A stretch of 64,000 nt of DNA from Rariloculus sp963665575 (GCA_963665575.2 CAXXDW010000006.1:62001-126000); one strand, 5' to 3'. Positions 33,664 through 43,235 are shown, counted from the first letter of the stretch. The notes: generated by a model not told the origin, from the sequence alone. Numbers and translations: made by a program.

Positions 33664-35901
33664 ATGTCCCATAGTCGGGGAGCTGATCGGAGCATGAATC
33701 CGCTTGCGCGGGCCGCGGGGCTGTTGGCCGGGCTCGGAACGGTCGTCTGCCCTGCCGCCGGATTGGCCCAGCAGGGCGCGTCGATCAAGACGCTCGCGGC
33801 CGCGCGCACGACCGAGCCGATCGTCATCAACGGACGACTGGACGAGCCTGCGTGGAACGAGGCCGCGACGATCGAGCCGGAGGACCTTCACCAGATCCTG
33901 CCCGTCGAGTATTCGGACCCAACCCAGTGGACGCGCTTCCTCGTGCTCTACGACGAGGAGGCTCTGTATCTGGCTGCGGACATGAGAGATGACCAGCCGG
34001 AGCTCATGACCGCCAAGGTGCTGCGCCAGGGCGGCAACAACTCGTGGCTCGACGATCAGTTCAATATCTTTCTCGACCCCTTCAACGACAAGCGCAACGG
34101 TTACCGATTCCAGGTCAACCCGCACGGCGTCAGACAGGAAGGACTCTTCAAGGGCTCCGACCAGGTCCAGTGGCAATGGAACGGCATCTGGCAGGCTGAG
34201 GCCACGCAGGGGGACGACGGCTGGGTGGCCGAGACGCGGATCCCGTTCAAGACGATCTCGTTCAATCCGGCTACCGACGTCTGGGGCCTCAACCTGAATC
34301 GCAGGGTCGCCCGCACCAATGAAACCATGGGCTGGGTCTCGAGAAACCGTACGCAAAGCCCGGCGATATCGGGCGAACTCACGGGCATCGCGGATATCGA
34401 GCAGGGTCTCGGCCTCGACATCGTGCCATCGCTGACCGCGAACCAACGACGCAGTTTCTCGCCCCGGGGCGACGTGTCGGAGACCGAGCCGTCGCTCGAC
34501 GTCTTCTACAAGATCACACCGTCCCTGAACGCGTCGCTGACGCTGAACACGGACTTTTCCGCGACCGAAGTCGATGATCGGCAGATCAACCTGACGCGTT
34601 TCGGACTGTTCTTTCCGGAACAGCGCGATTTCTTTCTGCAGGATGCGGACATCTTCGAGTTCGGGCGTATCGGGCGACGCAGCATGGACTCGCCGTTCGC
34701 GGCGCCCCTGGCCTCAAACGCATTGCCGTTTTTCTCGCGTCGCATCGGTCTGAGCTCAACCGGACAACCCGTGGATCTCACGGCAGGCGGCAAGCTCAGC
34801 GGTCGCGTGGGCCGCTGGAATATCGGCACGCTCGCGATACAGCAGGACCAGTTCGCGGACATCGGCGCCTCGAACCTGTTCGTCGCGCGCGCGGCCGCCA
34901 ACGTGCTCGCCGAGTCCGCGATCGGCGTCATCGTCACCGACGGCGATCCGCAGTCGAATCTCGACAACAGCGTTGCCGGCATCGACTTTCGTTATCAGAA
35001 CACGCGCCTGCCCGCCGGCCGCGTGGTCGAATCCGAACTCTGGTATCAGCAGAGCTCGACCGACGGACTCGTCGGCGAGGACGCCGCCTGGGGCGTGTCG
35101 CTGTGGATGCCGAACACGTCAGGCTTCAAGGGCGGCGTCGGGATCAAGGAAGTGCAGGCCAATTTCAACCCGGCCCTCGGCTACATCAATCGGCGCGACA
35201 TCCGCGACTACACGGGCGAATTCGGCTATACGCATCGTCCCTCCGGACTGAGCCTGCGGTCGCTTTACGCGGGTGCCACCGTCCAACGCGTCGAGAGTCG
35301 CGGCGGCGCACTGCAGAGCGAAGTGTCGCAGTTTCGCGTGAACCTCGAGAATCAGACTAGCGACACGCTGTCATTCCAGTACCAGAACGAGAAGGAAGGC
35401 GTCAGGCGGCCCTTCGAAATTTCCGACGGCATCGTCATCTCGCCGGGCAAATACTCGTTCGATCAGTTCAGGATCGGCGTGAACACGGGCCAGCATCGGC
35501 GAATCGTGACGGGCTTGAGCTACGCGAAGGGGGACTTCTACCTCGGCGAACTCGATAACGTCAATGCGTCGGTCGAATGGATACCCGTGCCACGTTTCAG
35601 GGCCTCGATCGCGTACGATTTCAACGACGTCTCGCTTCCGCAAGGCGACTTCGACGTGCGCCTCGTGCGAGCGGGCATGGACATCATCCTGTCATCGAGA
35701 CTCTCGTGGGTGAATCTCGTTCAATACGACAACGCTTCAGAAACGGCGGGCGTCAACAGCCGCCTGCACTGGACCCCGGAGGCCGGACGCGATCTCTACA
35801 TCGTTCTCAACCACAATCTCGAGGATTTCGACCGTGACAACAGCTTTCACTCGAACGTTGCGGATTTCACGATCCAATACCGGCATACTTTCCGGTACTA
35901 G
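33664..35901 (+). CDS. secreted CBM9-like/DUF5916 outer-membrane protein, copy 1
   Basis: A 745-residue protein. A signal peptide ends LAQQ; then comes a family-9 carbohydrate-binding-like domain (INGRLDEPAWNEAATI through ETRIPFKTISFNP, about residues 50-230), and then a DUF5916 region predicted to form a beta-barrel, ending in a terminal aromatic (YRHTFRY). The ATG at 33664 is chosen because it aligns with the start of copy 2 and gives the same length; the ATG at 33694 is an alternative. DUF5916 proteins are often found beside TonB receptors, and their role is unproven; the CBM9 part suggests binding to a glycan or similar ligand at the cell surface. Confidence 0.8.
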   Translation: MSHSRGADRSMNPLARAAGLLAGLGTVVCPAAGLAQQGASIKTLAAARTTEPIVINGRLDEPAWNEAATIEPEDLHQILPVEYSDPTQWTRFLVLYDEEALYLAADMRDDQPELMTAKVLRQGGNNSWLDDQFNIFLDPFNDKRNGYRFQVNPHGVRQEGLFKGSDQVQWQWNGIWQAEATQGDDGWVAETRIPFKTISFNPATDVWGLNLNRRVARTNETMGWVSRNRTQSPAISGELTGIADIEQGLGLDIVPSLTANQRRSFSPRGDVSETEPSLDVFYKITPSLNASLTLNTDFSATEVDDRQINLTRFGLFFPEQRDFFLQDADIFEFGRIGRRSMDSPFAAPLASNALPFFSRRIGLSSTGQPVDLTAGGKLSGRVGRWNIGTLAIQQDQFADIGASNLFVARAAANVLAESAIGVIVTDGDPQSNLDNSVAGIDFRYQNTRLPAGRVVESELWYQQSSTDGLVGEDAAWGVSLWMPNTSGFKGGVGIKEVQANFNPALGYINRRDIRDYTGEFGYTHRPSGLSLRSLYAGATVQRVESRGGALQSEVSQFRVNLENQTSDTLSFQYQNEKEGVRRPFEISDGIVISPGKYSFDQFRIGVNTGQHRRIVTGLSYAKGDFYLGELDNVNASVEWIPVPRFRASIAYDFNDVSLPQGDFDVRLVRAGMDIILSSRLSWVNLVQYDNASETAGVNSRLHWTPEAGRDLYIVLNHNLEDFDRDNSFHSNVADFTIQYRHTFRY

Positions 35902-35929
35902 CCATCCAGGACCAACACGGAGACCTTCA

Positions 35930-36595
35930 ATGCGGAGATTTCATCGTCATATCGGGCTCGGCATCGCAGCGAGCCTCCTGTGCGGCCTGTCGTTCGCACA
36001 GGGACCGGCCGACAACGCCAGCTTCTTCGTCACGAGCGAGAACCCGGGCACGGGCGGCAACCTCGGCGGGCTCGACGGCGCCGATGCACACTGTCAGTCA
36101 CTGGGCGAAGCCGCCGGCATCGGCGGCAAGACCTGGCGGGCGTATCTGAGCACGAGTGCGGTCGATGCGCGCGACCGCATCGGCGGCGGCCCCTGGTACA
36201 ACGCCTTGGGCGTCATGATCGCCGCGGACCTCGACGAGCTGCACGGCGACAACAACATCACCGCCGAAACAGCGCTGTTCGAGAACGGCGACAGGCCCGT
36301 GTACCTCATGGTGGTCGATGGCGAGGCGCAACTTCCGGCGGACGGTGCGCTCGTGCACGACGTGCTCACGGGAACGAACGAAGACGGCACGGCGCACGAA
36401 CTGACCTGCAACGACTGGACCGACGGCAGCGCGGACGCCCAGGCGATGCTGGGTCACGCCGACCGCCTCGGCCGCGAGCCCGGAGTCAATTCCTGGAACG
36501 CCGTGCATCCGTCGCAGGGCTGCGCCATGGAGAACCTGACCCCGACGGGGGGCGCCGGCATGTACTACTGTTTTGCCGTCGACGCGACGCCCTGA
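35930..36595 (+). CDS. secreted lectin-like (DUF1554-type) protein
   Basis: A 221-residue secreted protein: a signal peptide (GLGIAASLLCGLSFAQ), then one domain with FFVTSENPGTGGNLGGLDGA, CQSLGEAAGIGGKTWRAYLS and paired cysteines toward the C-terminus (CNDWT, GCAMEN, YYCFAVD). The pattern resembles the DUF1554/endostatin-like C-type-lectin fold found in bacterial surface proteins. The ligand is unknown. It begins 29 bp after the first DUF5916 gene, on the same strand, so they may be cotranscribed. Its stop codon abuts the left end of a 130-bp repeat element. Confidence 0.68.
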   Translation: MRRFHRHIGLGIAASLLCGLSFAQGPADNASFFVTSENPGTGGNLGGLDGADAHCQSLGEAAGIGGKTWRAYLSTSAVDARDRIGGGPWYNALGVMIAADLDELHGDNNITAETALFENGDRPVYLMVVDGEAQLPADGALVHDVLTGTNEDGTAHELTCNDWTDGSADAQAMLGHADRLGREPGVNSWNAVHPSQGCAMENLTPTGGAGMYYCFAVDATP

Positions 36596-36725
36596 CAGGC
36601 TGTTGAAATACGATTCGCGGGGCTATATGCAGAGCCGAATCTGCTCGTAACGCGATGGTTTCCGGGTGGCGAATTCTCAGACATGACGCTTGATATTCGG
36701 ACGGCGAGAGTTTCTCAACAGCCTG
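36596..36725. repeat. 130-bp element with perfect 11-bp terminal inverted repeats
   Basis: CAGGCTGTTGA (36596-36606) and its exact complement TCAACAGCCTG (36715-36725) bound a 109-bp non-coding interior. Size and ends suggest a MITE-like non-autonomous element or an internally deleted insertion sequence; similar GGCTGTTGA ends occur in several IS families. No clear target-site duplication is visible in the flanks. It could also form a long hairpin that ends transcription of the upstream gene. Confidence 0.5.
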
Positions 36726-36906
36726 CCAGGCGATTGACCAGCCGTTGATCGACACCGTTCGGCAACGAGAGGCGAGTCTGTTTCAAACACCATGGCGATC
36801 CCGCCTCGAGGATCGCGGGCGTGCGCCGCGAACGCGTGACCCGGGTCTTTTGCTTCGCTCGAAAGCATACGCAGAGCCGCGCGCGCAGAACTCCGGCATT
36901 TTCGGA

Positions 36907-36912
36907 TACAAT
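36907..36912 (+). promoter_or_regulatory. candidate -10 box of the RRM gene
   Basis: TACAAT followed by GCGCGC lies in the 280-bp gap between the repeat element and the RRM gene, and would give a leader of about 87 nt. I see no gene in 36726-37005; the open frame there runs into the RRM gene but is not protein-like. Confidence 0.4.
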
Positions 36913-37005
36913 GCGCGCTTCGTTCACGTCCCTCCGTTTATCGAGTCAACGGACTTCCTGTCCGGATCCTCCATTAGCGGTACTGAGCCAACAGGAGGCA
37001 TCAAC

Positions 37006-37302
37006 ATGGGCAGAAAACTGTACGTCGGCAACCTGCCGTACTCGATCACCGAAGACAGCTTGCGTGAGAAATTCTCCGAATGCGGAACTGTCGAGTCCGC
37101 CAAGCTCATTTCCGATCGGGACACCGGCCGTAGCAAGGGCTTCGCATTCATCGAGATGGCCAGCGACTCCGAAGCGCGCGCCGCGATCGATGCGCTCAAC
37201 GGAGTCGATTGCGAAGGGCGTCCGATGCGAGTCAACGAAGCCAAACCCCAGGCGAAGAGATCGGGTGGCCGTGACGGATACGGCCGCGACAATCGCTGGT
37301 AA
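37006..37302 (+). CDS. RRM-type RNA-binding protein
   Basis: A 98-residue single-RRM protein. RNP2 is LYVGNL (residues 5-10) and RNP1 is KGFAFIEM (44-51), each with the aromatic residues that stack on RNA bases; a short Gly/Arg-rich tail (RSGGRDGYGRDNRW) follows. Such proteins occur in cyanobacteria and many proteobacteria and often respond to cold. AGGAGG at 36993-36998 gives a strong ribosome-binding site seven bases before the ATG. Confidence 0.9.
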   Translation: MGRKLYVGNLPYSITEDSLREKFSECGTVESAKLISDRDTGRSKGFAFIEMASDSEARAAIDALNGVDCEGRPMRVNEAKPQAKRSGGRDGYGRDNRW

Positions 37303-37330
37303 ACTCGGAGAGTCACTGCCATTGCCAGTC

Positions 37331-37358
37331 CACTGCCCCCGGTCTCGCGGGGACAGTG
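37331..37358 (+). terminator. stem-loop after the RRM gene
   Basis: CACTG-CCCC (331-339 of this kilobase) pairs with GGGG-A-CAGTG (37349-37358), giving nine pairs with one bulged A and a loop of nine bases. It begins 28 bp after the stop codon. The T run that follows is weak (ATGTTTG), so termination efficiency is uncertain. Confidence 0.45.
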
Positions 37359-37398
37359 ATGTTTGCGTGGCAATAATGATCTGAGTTTGTCCAAGGAT

Positions 37399-38106
37399 GT
37401 GAGCAGACCCGAAAAAAACCTGCCGATCAAGGTCATTTTCGTTTGCGCGGCGGCGGGCCTCTTCACCGCGGTTCACGGCTGCGCCACGCTGTCAGAAGAG
37501 GACTGCCTCACCACCGACTGGGCCGTGCTGGGCGAGACCGACGGCCGGCAGGGCCAACCCCTTTCGGAGCTCAACCGGTATCGGCGGCAATGCGCCGAGT
37601 ACGATGTGGTTCCCGACTCCGACGCGTACATCGAGGCGCACGAGCGCGGTCTTGCTGTCTTTTGCACGCCGGGCAACGCTTACCGCGAGGGACGTTCCGG
37701 CTCGCGCGACCAATCCGTCTGTCCCGCGGCGCTCGCACCGGACTTTCAACGCAATCACGAGCTGGGGCGCGAAGTGTTCACCTCGCTGTCCCGGCTCAGG
37801 AACGACGCCGCCTCGATCGGTTCCGCCCGCAGCGAAATCGAGGAACTCAGATCCGATATCGAGGATCGCGAAGATTCGATTCGCGAGGATGAACTTGGCG
37901 AGGCGCAGGAGGACCGGCTACGCGACGAGATCGATTCGATGGACCGGCGCATCGACGATCTGCAGGACGGCATCGTCGTTACGGCCGGCACGCTGGCGCT
38001 CGCGATCGCCGACTACCGAAGAGCCGTCGAGGCGGCGCGCAGCGCGGGATTCAACGAACCGATGGAATCGGAACTGATTCGGGAGTTGACGCGTCTCATA
38101 CAGTGA
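37399..38106 (+). CDS. DUF2799 family lipoprotein
   Basis: A protein of about 235 residues. The N-terminal hydrophobic stretch ends in a lipobox-like TAVHGC, so the mature protein probably starts with a lipidated Cys. The next 90 residues match DUF2799 (LSEEDCLTTDWAVLGETDGR, YIEAHERGLAVFC, YREGRSG). Residues about 155-195 form a charged coiled coil (SEIEELRSDIEDREDSI). The GTG at 37399 is preceded by AAGGA, unusually close; TTG codons at 37363 and 37387 are alternatives. Family function is unknown. Confidence 0.75.
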   Translation: MSRPEKNLPIKVIFVCAAAGLFTAVHGCATLSEEDCLTTDWAVLGETDGRQGQPLSELNRYRRQCAEYDVVPDSDAYIEAHERGLAVFCTPGNAYREGRSGSRDQSVCPAALAPDFQRNHELGREVFTSLSRLRNDAASIGSARSEIEELRSDIEDREDSIREDELGEAQEDRLRDEIDSMDRRIDDLQDGIVVTAGTLALAIADYRRAVEAARSAGFNEPMESELIRELTRLIQ

Positions 38107-38205
38107 ATTCACGGAGCGGGTCCGAGCGCGGGCTGATCGGAAACGCACTCGAGTCACGCACGGGCAGCCATGGCCACAACACTTCACCGGTGTCTTCAAA
38201 GCGTC

Positions 38206-38245
38206 CGTGGCAAATTCGTGGCCGCGAAGTAAGGGCCGAGGAATC
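38206..38245 (+). repeat. duplicated leader, copy 2 (upstream of second DUF5916 gene)
   Basis: CGTGGCAAAtTCGTG and an AAGGGC...GAGGAA stretch match the leader of copy 1 at 33624-33663 with the same spacing to the start codon. Shared promoter or translation signals are likely. Confidence 0.6.
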
Positions 38246-40483
38246 ATGACCCATACTCGGCTGTTCGCGCTTCGCGCAGCTCAGTCTGTGCGGGCCAGGG
38301 GGGTGTTGGCCGGGCTCGTGACGCTCGCCTGCCCCGTTGCCGCCCTGGCCCAGCAGGGCGCGGCAACGAAGACGCTCGCGGCCGTGCGCACGGATGAGCC
38401 GATTGCGGTCGACGGGCGGCTTGACGAGGCCGCCTGGTCGCAGGCCGCGACGATCGAGCCGGAGGACCTTCACCAGATCCTGCCCGTCGAGTACGCACAG
38501 CCGAGTCAGTTGACGCGCATCCTCGTCCTCTATGACGAGGAGGCCCTGTATCTGGCTGCCGACATGAAGGACGATCAGCCGGACCTCATGACGGCCAAGG
38601 TGCTGCGACAGCGCGGCAACAATTCCTGGCTCGACGATCAGTTCGAATTCATCCTCGATCCGTTCAATGACAAACGCAACGGCTATCGTTTCATGGTCAA
38701 CCCGAACGGCGTGCGCCAGGAAGGGCTGTTCAAGGGCTCGAACCAGGTCCAGTGGCAATGGAACGGCATCTGGCAGGCCGAAGCCACGCAGGGCGACGAC
38801 GGCTGGGTCGCCGAGACGCGAATTCCGTTCAAGACGATCTCGTTCAATCCGGACACCGACGCCTGGGGCCTCAATTTCAATCGCCGGGTGGCGCGCAATA
38901 ACGAAACCGTGGGCTGGGTCTCGGCCAACCGGATGCAAACACCGGCGGTATCGGGCGAACTCACGGGAATCACGGGCATTGAACAGGGGCTGGGGCTCGA
39001 TATCGTGCCATCCCTGACCGCCAACGAGCGCCGCAATTTCTCGCCTCGATCCGACGCGTCGAATGTCGAGCCCTCGCTCGACGTCTTCTACAAGATCACG
39101 CCGTCGCTGAACGCATCGCTGACGCTGAACACGGACTTCTCCGCAACCGAAGTCGATGCCCGGCAGGTCAATCTGACGCGATTCGGCCTGTTCTTTCCGG
39201 AGCAGCGAGATTTCTTCCTCCAGGATGCGGACATCTTCGAGTTCGCGCGTATCGGGCAACGCAGTGACGATTCGCCGTTCGCCGCACCGCTGTCCACGAA
39301 CGCGTTGCCGTTCTTCTCGCGACGCATCGGCTTGAGTTCGACTGGGCGACCGGTAGACCTGACGGGCGGCGGCAAGCTCAGCGGTCGCGTGGGCCGCTGG
39401 AACATCGGTACGCTTGCGATCCGGCAGGAGCAGTTCGAGGACGTCAATCCCTCGGACCTTTTCGTTGCGCGCGCGTCCGCCAATGTACTGGCGGAGTCCG
39501 CGATCGGCGTCATCGTTACCGACGGCGATCCACAGTCGAATCACGACAACAGCGTCGCGGGCGTCGACTTTCGCTACCAGAACACCCGTCTGCCGAGCGG
39601 TCGCGTGATCGAGTCCGAATTGTGGTATCTCAATAGCTCGACCGACGGACTCGTCGGCGACGAGAGCGCCTGGGGGGCGCGGCTCTGGATGCCGAATACG
39701 ACCGGTCTGCGGGGCGGAATCGGCATCAAGGAAGTGCAGGCCAATTTCAATCCGGCCCTGGGCTACATCAATCGGCGCGACATCATCGATTACACCGGTG
39801 AACTGGCCTACACCCATCGTCCCGACGGAAGGAGCCTGCGCTCGCTATACGCCGGCACCAACATCGAGCGCATCGAGAACCGCGACGGCGGACTGCAGAG
39901 CGAGATCATGCAGCTTCGCCTCGACCTCGAGAACCAGACGGCCGACACGCTGTCGTTGATGTATCAGAACGAAAAGGAAGGCGTCAGGCAGCCCTTCGAG
40001 ATTTCCGATGGCATCGTGATCTCGCCGGGCAAGTATTCGTTCGATCAACTCCGGGTCGGAATCGGCACGGGCCCGCACCGACGGGTGGTGACGAGCCTGA
40101 GTTTCGCCAGGGGAGACTTCTACGACGGCGAACTGGACAACGCCAACGCATCGGTCGAATGGATACCCATGCCACGCTTCAGGGCTTCGGTCGCCTATGA
40201 CTTCAATGACGTCTCGCTGCCGCAGGGCGATTTCGACGTGCGCCTCGTGCAAGTGGGCATGGACGTGATTCTGTCGTCGAGGCTGTCCTGGGTGAACCTG
40301 GTTCAGTACGACAACGCATCGGAAACGGCGGGCATCAACAGCCGCCTGCACTGGATCCCGGAGGACGGCCGCGAACTCTTCATCGTACTCAACCACGGCC
40401 TTCAGGACTTCGACCTCGACAACAACTTCCACTCGAACGTGGCGGACTTCACGATCCAGTACCGGCATACGTTGCGGTATTAA
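38246..40483 (+). CDS. secreted CBM9-like/DUF5916 outer-membrane protein, copy 2
   Basis: A 745-residue paralog of the protein at 33664-35901, colinear along its whole length and with long identical blocks (for example QVQWQWNGIWQAEATQGDDG and LFFPEQRDFFLQDADIFEF). Domain order is the same: signal peptide ending AALAQQ, CBM9-like domain, DUF5916 barrel ending YRHTLRY. Differences are spread over the length, so the duplication is not recent. Its stop codon overlaps the stop of the convergent TonB receptor (shared TTAA). Confidence 0.8.
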   Translation: MTHTRLFALRAAQSVRARGVLAGLVTLACPVAALAQQGAATKTLAAVRTDEPIAVDGRLDEAAWSQAATIEPEDLHQILPVEYAQPSQLTRILVLYDEEALYLAADMKDDQPDLMTAKVLRQRGNNSWLDDQFEFILDPFNDKRNGYRFMVNPNGVRQEGLFKGSNQVQWQWNGIWQAEATQGDDGWVAETRIPFKTISFNPDTDAWGLNFNRRVARNNETVGWVSANRMQTPAVSGELTGITGIEQGLGLDIVPSLTANERRNFSPRSDASNVEPSLDVFYKITPSLNASLTLNTDFSATEVDARQVNLTRFGLFFPEQRDFFLQDADIFEFARIGQRSDDSPFAAPLSTNALPFFSRRIGLSSTGRPVDLTGGGKLSGRVGRWNIGTLAIRQEQFEDVNPSDLFVARASANVLAESAIGVIVTDGDPQSNHDNSVAGVDFRYQNTRLPSGRVIESELWYLNSSTDGLVGDESAWGARLWMPNTTGLRGGIGIKEVQANFNPALGYINRRDIIDYTGELAYTHRPDGRSLRSLYAGTNIERIENRDGGLQSEIMQLRLDLENQTADTLSLMYQNEKEGVRQPFEISDGIVISPGKYSFDQLRVGIGTGPHRRVVTSLSFARGDFYDGELDNANASVEWIPMPRFRASVAYDFNDVSLPQGDFDVRLVQVGMDVILSSRLSWVNLVQYDNASETAGINSRLHWIPEDGRELFIVLNHGLQDFDLDNNFHSNVADFTIQYRHTLRY

Positions 40484-43062
40484 CCCGTATCGAATGCCCC
40501 CCAGCGGTACTGGAACCGAACGTAGTAGTAGGAACCGTTCGTGTCCAACGGCGCGCGCGTACTGAAGATGTTGCCGATGGCCGTCGGGTTGGGGTTGCGG
40601 CCGGCTTCGTTGTCGAGCGCGTTCCGGGCTCCGATGGTCAGGCGGGTCGACGCATTCAATTGCACCGCCGCTTCGAGATCGACGAGTGCTGCGCCGTCAT
40701 ACGTCCAGTTGTCACGGACGTCGAACCACTTGTCGAAATAACCCAGACGCGCCAGGAAATCGAAGCGGCCGACGGCGTGGTTGACGGTCAGGTTCCAGCG
40801 CGTGTCCGGCAGCGCTTCCTCGATCTCCCGGATGCGGCGGTTGTCGAGCAGGCTCGGGTTCCATGAGACCACTTCGGTCTCGGTGAGGTTGTAGGCGAGC
40901 GTTATCTGCGTAAGTCCTCCGAGCGCCGCCGGCCGCCAGGCCGCAACGAGATCCAGACCCTGCGTACGGGTCTTGAAATCGTTCGCGAAGAAACGGAAAT
41001 TGGCCAGGTTCGCGGCACTGGTGATGCCTTCCGCCAGCAATTGATCGACTTCGACGGGCTTCAGCGCGAACAACTGCGTCACGCCGAGCCGGTCATCGAG
41101 ATCGATACGGAAGAGATCGGCCGTAAGGGTCAGGACATCACGCTCGAACACCGCACCAAAGGCAAAGTTGAGCGACTCTTCCGGTTCCAGTTGCGTTCCC
41201 CCGCGCAGCGCGGCAACCCGGGAAGTGGGCGGGATGGTGCCGTTGTTGACCAACTCCATCAGCTCCGGCGCCCACTGGGTCGAGACGTTGAACGCGTTCT
41301 GTTGCCCGGGCGTCGGAGCACGGAAACCGGTGCTGACGCTGCCCCGAAGGGCGAGACCCGGCGCCGCCTCGATCCTGCCGGCCAGTTTGCCGGTCGGTGC
41401 CGAACCGAAATCCTCGTAGTTCTCCAGCCTGAGCGCCGCCCCGATCCCCCATGATCCGTCCTCGGGTCCATACTCGACTTCCCCGTATATCGCGACGTTC
41501 GCCCGGTTCCACTCGCCCGCTGCGATCGGGCTGAACCCCGGGAAGCCGTTGGACCCGGCACTGAAACCCTGCGGCGCATAAGGCCCGATCTGCCATGACG
41601 CGGAGTCGCCCAGTCCGATCCTGAACCCCTCGTTGCGCCATTCGAGCCCGCCCGCGGCCTGAAGCCGACTGCCGTAGCTTCGAACAACGTCGAGATTCGC
41701 GTTGGTGTCCTGCTGCCGGTAGAAGCCCGGCCTGAAATCGGTCGGCGTGTCGAGGCCGAGGGAAGCGTTCACGCTGTTGTGCAGGTAGAAATCGACTTCA
41801 TTGGCGCCAACGCCAAAGCTGAGATCCCACAACGTGCCGGCAGCGGTCACCCCTCGCACGCCGCCGACCACGGAGGCATCCGTACGATCGCCGCCGAAGG
41901 CCGGCTGAAAGCCACCTGGAAAGCGTTCCTGAAACGTAAAGCAGTTTGGATTGACGCGGACCTCATCGAGCGCGGCGGGGTCAGGCAGGCCGTTCGAAAC
42001 TGTCACGACGGGGCAGCCGGCGGACCCATCGACCACGCCGTCGCTGGCGTCGAGCCGATCGCCGACGAGCAGAGTCGCACCGCCGTCAGGACTGAACACG
42101 GCACTGCGCGTGTTCGGATTGCGGAAGAAGAAGTTTCTGCCGCCAACGAGGCGGCTCGCGTAATTCGCGTGGCCGTAGACCTCGGTGTCGCCGCTCAGCG
42201 GACGACCGAAGTTCACCCAGAGCTTGAGGTCGTCCGCCACGTCCGCCATGCCCCAGCGATGCGCCGGGTCGGCGACGTGCGTATTGCCCGCGGCAAGCAG
42301 CAACGCGGCATCGGCTCGCTGCACCGCCCGGACCGTGGGCCTTGCTCCGCCGTACTCCATGCTCAGATTCACGAAACCGCCGTCGCCCCAGGGCAGGCCG
42401 ACGTTGCCCGCAACGGTGGCCGACTCTCCGTCCCCGGCGCCGTATCCCCCGGCCCTCACCTCGAAGGCACCGCCGGAATCGGTGTCCCTGAGCAGAAAGT
42501 TCATGACCCCGGCAATCGCGTCGGAACCGTACTGCGCCGAAGCCCCGTCTCTGAGAACCTCGACCTGCCGCAACGCGATTGCCGGAATGGCCGAAAGGTC
42601 CGGGCCCTGCGCTCCGTGGGAGACGCCGATGCGCGTCCACAGGATGACGGCCCCGCGGTGGCGGCGCTTGCCGTTGACGAGCACGAGCGTGTGGTCCGGC
42701 GCCAGACCGCGCAGATTCACGGGTCGCACGACCACCGCCGCGTCACCGGACGTGGCGCTGATATTGAGCGACGGCACGACGTTGCGCAGCAGCATGTCGA
42801 GTTCGGTGGAGCCCTGCCTGGCCAGCTCGTCGCTCGAGAGCACGTCGATCGGCACAAGGGAGTCGGTAACCGAACGCTGCCGGAGCCGAGTGCCCGTGAC
42901 GACGATCTCTTCCTGGACCCGGATCGCGGGTTCGTCGGGAACTTCGCGCCCCTCGCCCGACAATTCGGTCGCTGCGGCCGGATCCTGCAAATCGTCCTGC
43001 GCACGGACGGGCGACATGGCGGTTGCGACCGCAGAGATCGCTGCGAGGAGAATGCGGGACAT
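40480..43062 (-). CDS. TonB-dependent receptor
   Basis: An 860-residue outer-membrane receptor. Signal peptide to about residue 21, a TonB box/plug start at EEIVVTGTRLRQRSV, the plug segments TLVLVNGKRRHRGAV and LRDGASAQYGSDAIAGVMNF, then a 22-strand-type barrel ending YVRFQYRWGAFDTG. It takes up a scarce ligand with energy from TonB-ExbBD; siderophore, vitamin, glycan or other substrates are possible. Unlike SusC-type receptors it has no carboxypeptidase-like N-terminal domain. It converges on the second DUF5916 gene with overlapping stop codons. Confidence 0.88.
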   Translation of the reverse strand: MSRILLAAISAVATAMSPVRAQDDLQDPAAATELSGEGREVPDEPAIRVQEEIVVTGTRLRQRSVTDSLVPIDVLSSDELARQGSTELDMLLRNVVPSLNISATSGDAAVVVRPVNLRGLAPDHTLVLVNGKRRHRGAVILWTRIGVSHGAQGPDLSAIPAIALRQVEVLRDGASAQYGSDAIAGVMNFLLRDTDSGGAFEVRAGGYGAGDGESATVAGNVGLPWGDGGFVNLSMEYGGARPTVRAVQRADAALLLAAGNTHVADPAHRWGMADVADDLKLWVNFGRPLSGDTEVYGHANYASRLVGGRNFFFRNPNTRSAVFSPDGGATLLVGDRLDASDGVVDGSAGCPVVTVSNGLPDPAALDEVRVNPNCFTFQERFPGGFQPAFGGDRTDASVVGGVRGVTAAGTLWDLSFGVGANEVDFYLHNSVNASLGLDTPTDFRPGFYRQQDTNANLDVVRSYGSRLQAAGGLEWRNEGFRIGLGDSASWQIGPYAPQGFSAGSNGFPGFSPIAAGEWNRANVAIYGEVEYGPEDGSWGIGAALRLENYEDFGSAPTGKLAGRIEAAPGLALRGSVSTGFRAPTPGQQNAFNVSTQWAPELMELVNNGTIPPTSRVAALRGGTQLEPEESLNFAFGAVFERDVLTLTADLFRIDLDDRLGVTQLFALKPVEVDQLLAEGITSAANLANFRFFANDFKTRTQGLDLVAAWRPAALGGLTQITLAYNLTETEVVSWNPSLLDNRRIREIEEALPDTRWNLTVNHAVGRFDFLARLGYFDKWFDVRDNWTYDGAALVDLEAAVQLNASTRLTIGARNALDNEAGRNPNPTAIGNIFSTRAPLDTNGSYYYVRFQYRWGAFDTG

Positions 43063-43235
43063 TCGGGGCCGAACGAGCTTGACTGCCCCGGATTATATGG
43101 CGGGGTTGGCACCTTGCTTACGGCAGCTGCTGGCAGTCACACGCGCATCCGCCGACAGACTCCGGCGAAGATCGGGATGTTCCGTTGCACACTGAGGCTA
43201 CCTGAAAGGCTCCGAATCGTGCAGAATCGCAGTCC

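Noticed and set aside
32755..34446. 563-codon minus-strand frame through the first DUF5916 gene
   Set aside because: Codons beyond 33588 are antisense to the DUF5916 coding region; the Rossmann-fold start MRIGILHPG at 33588 sets the true gene.
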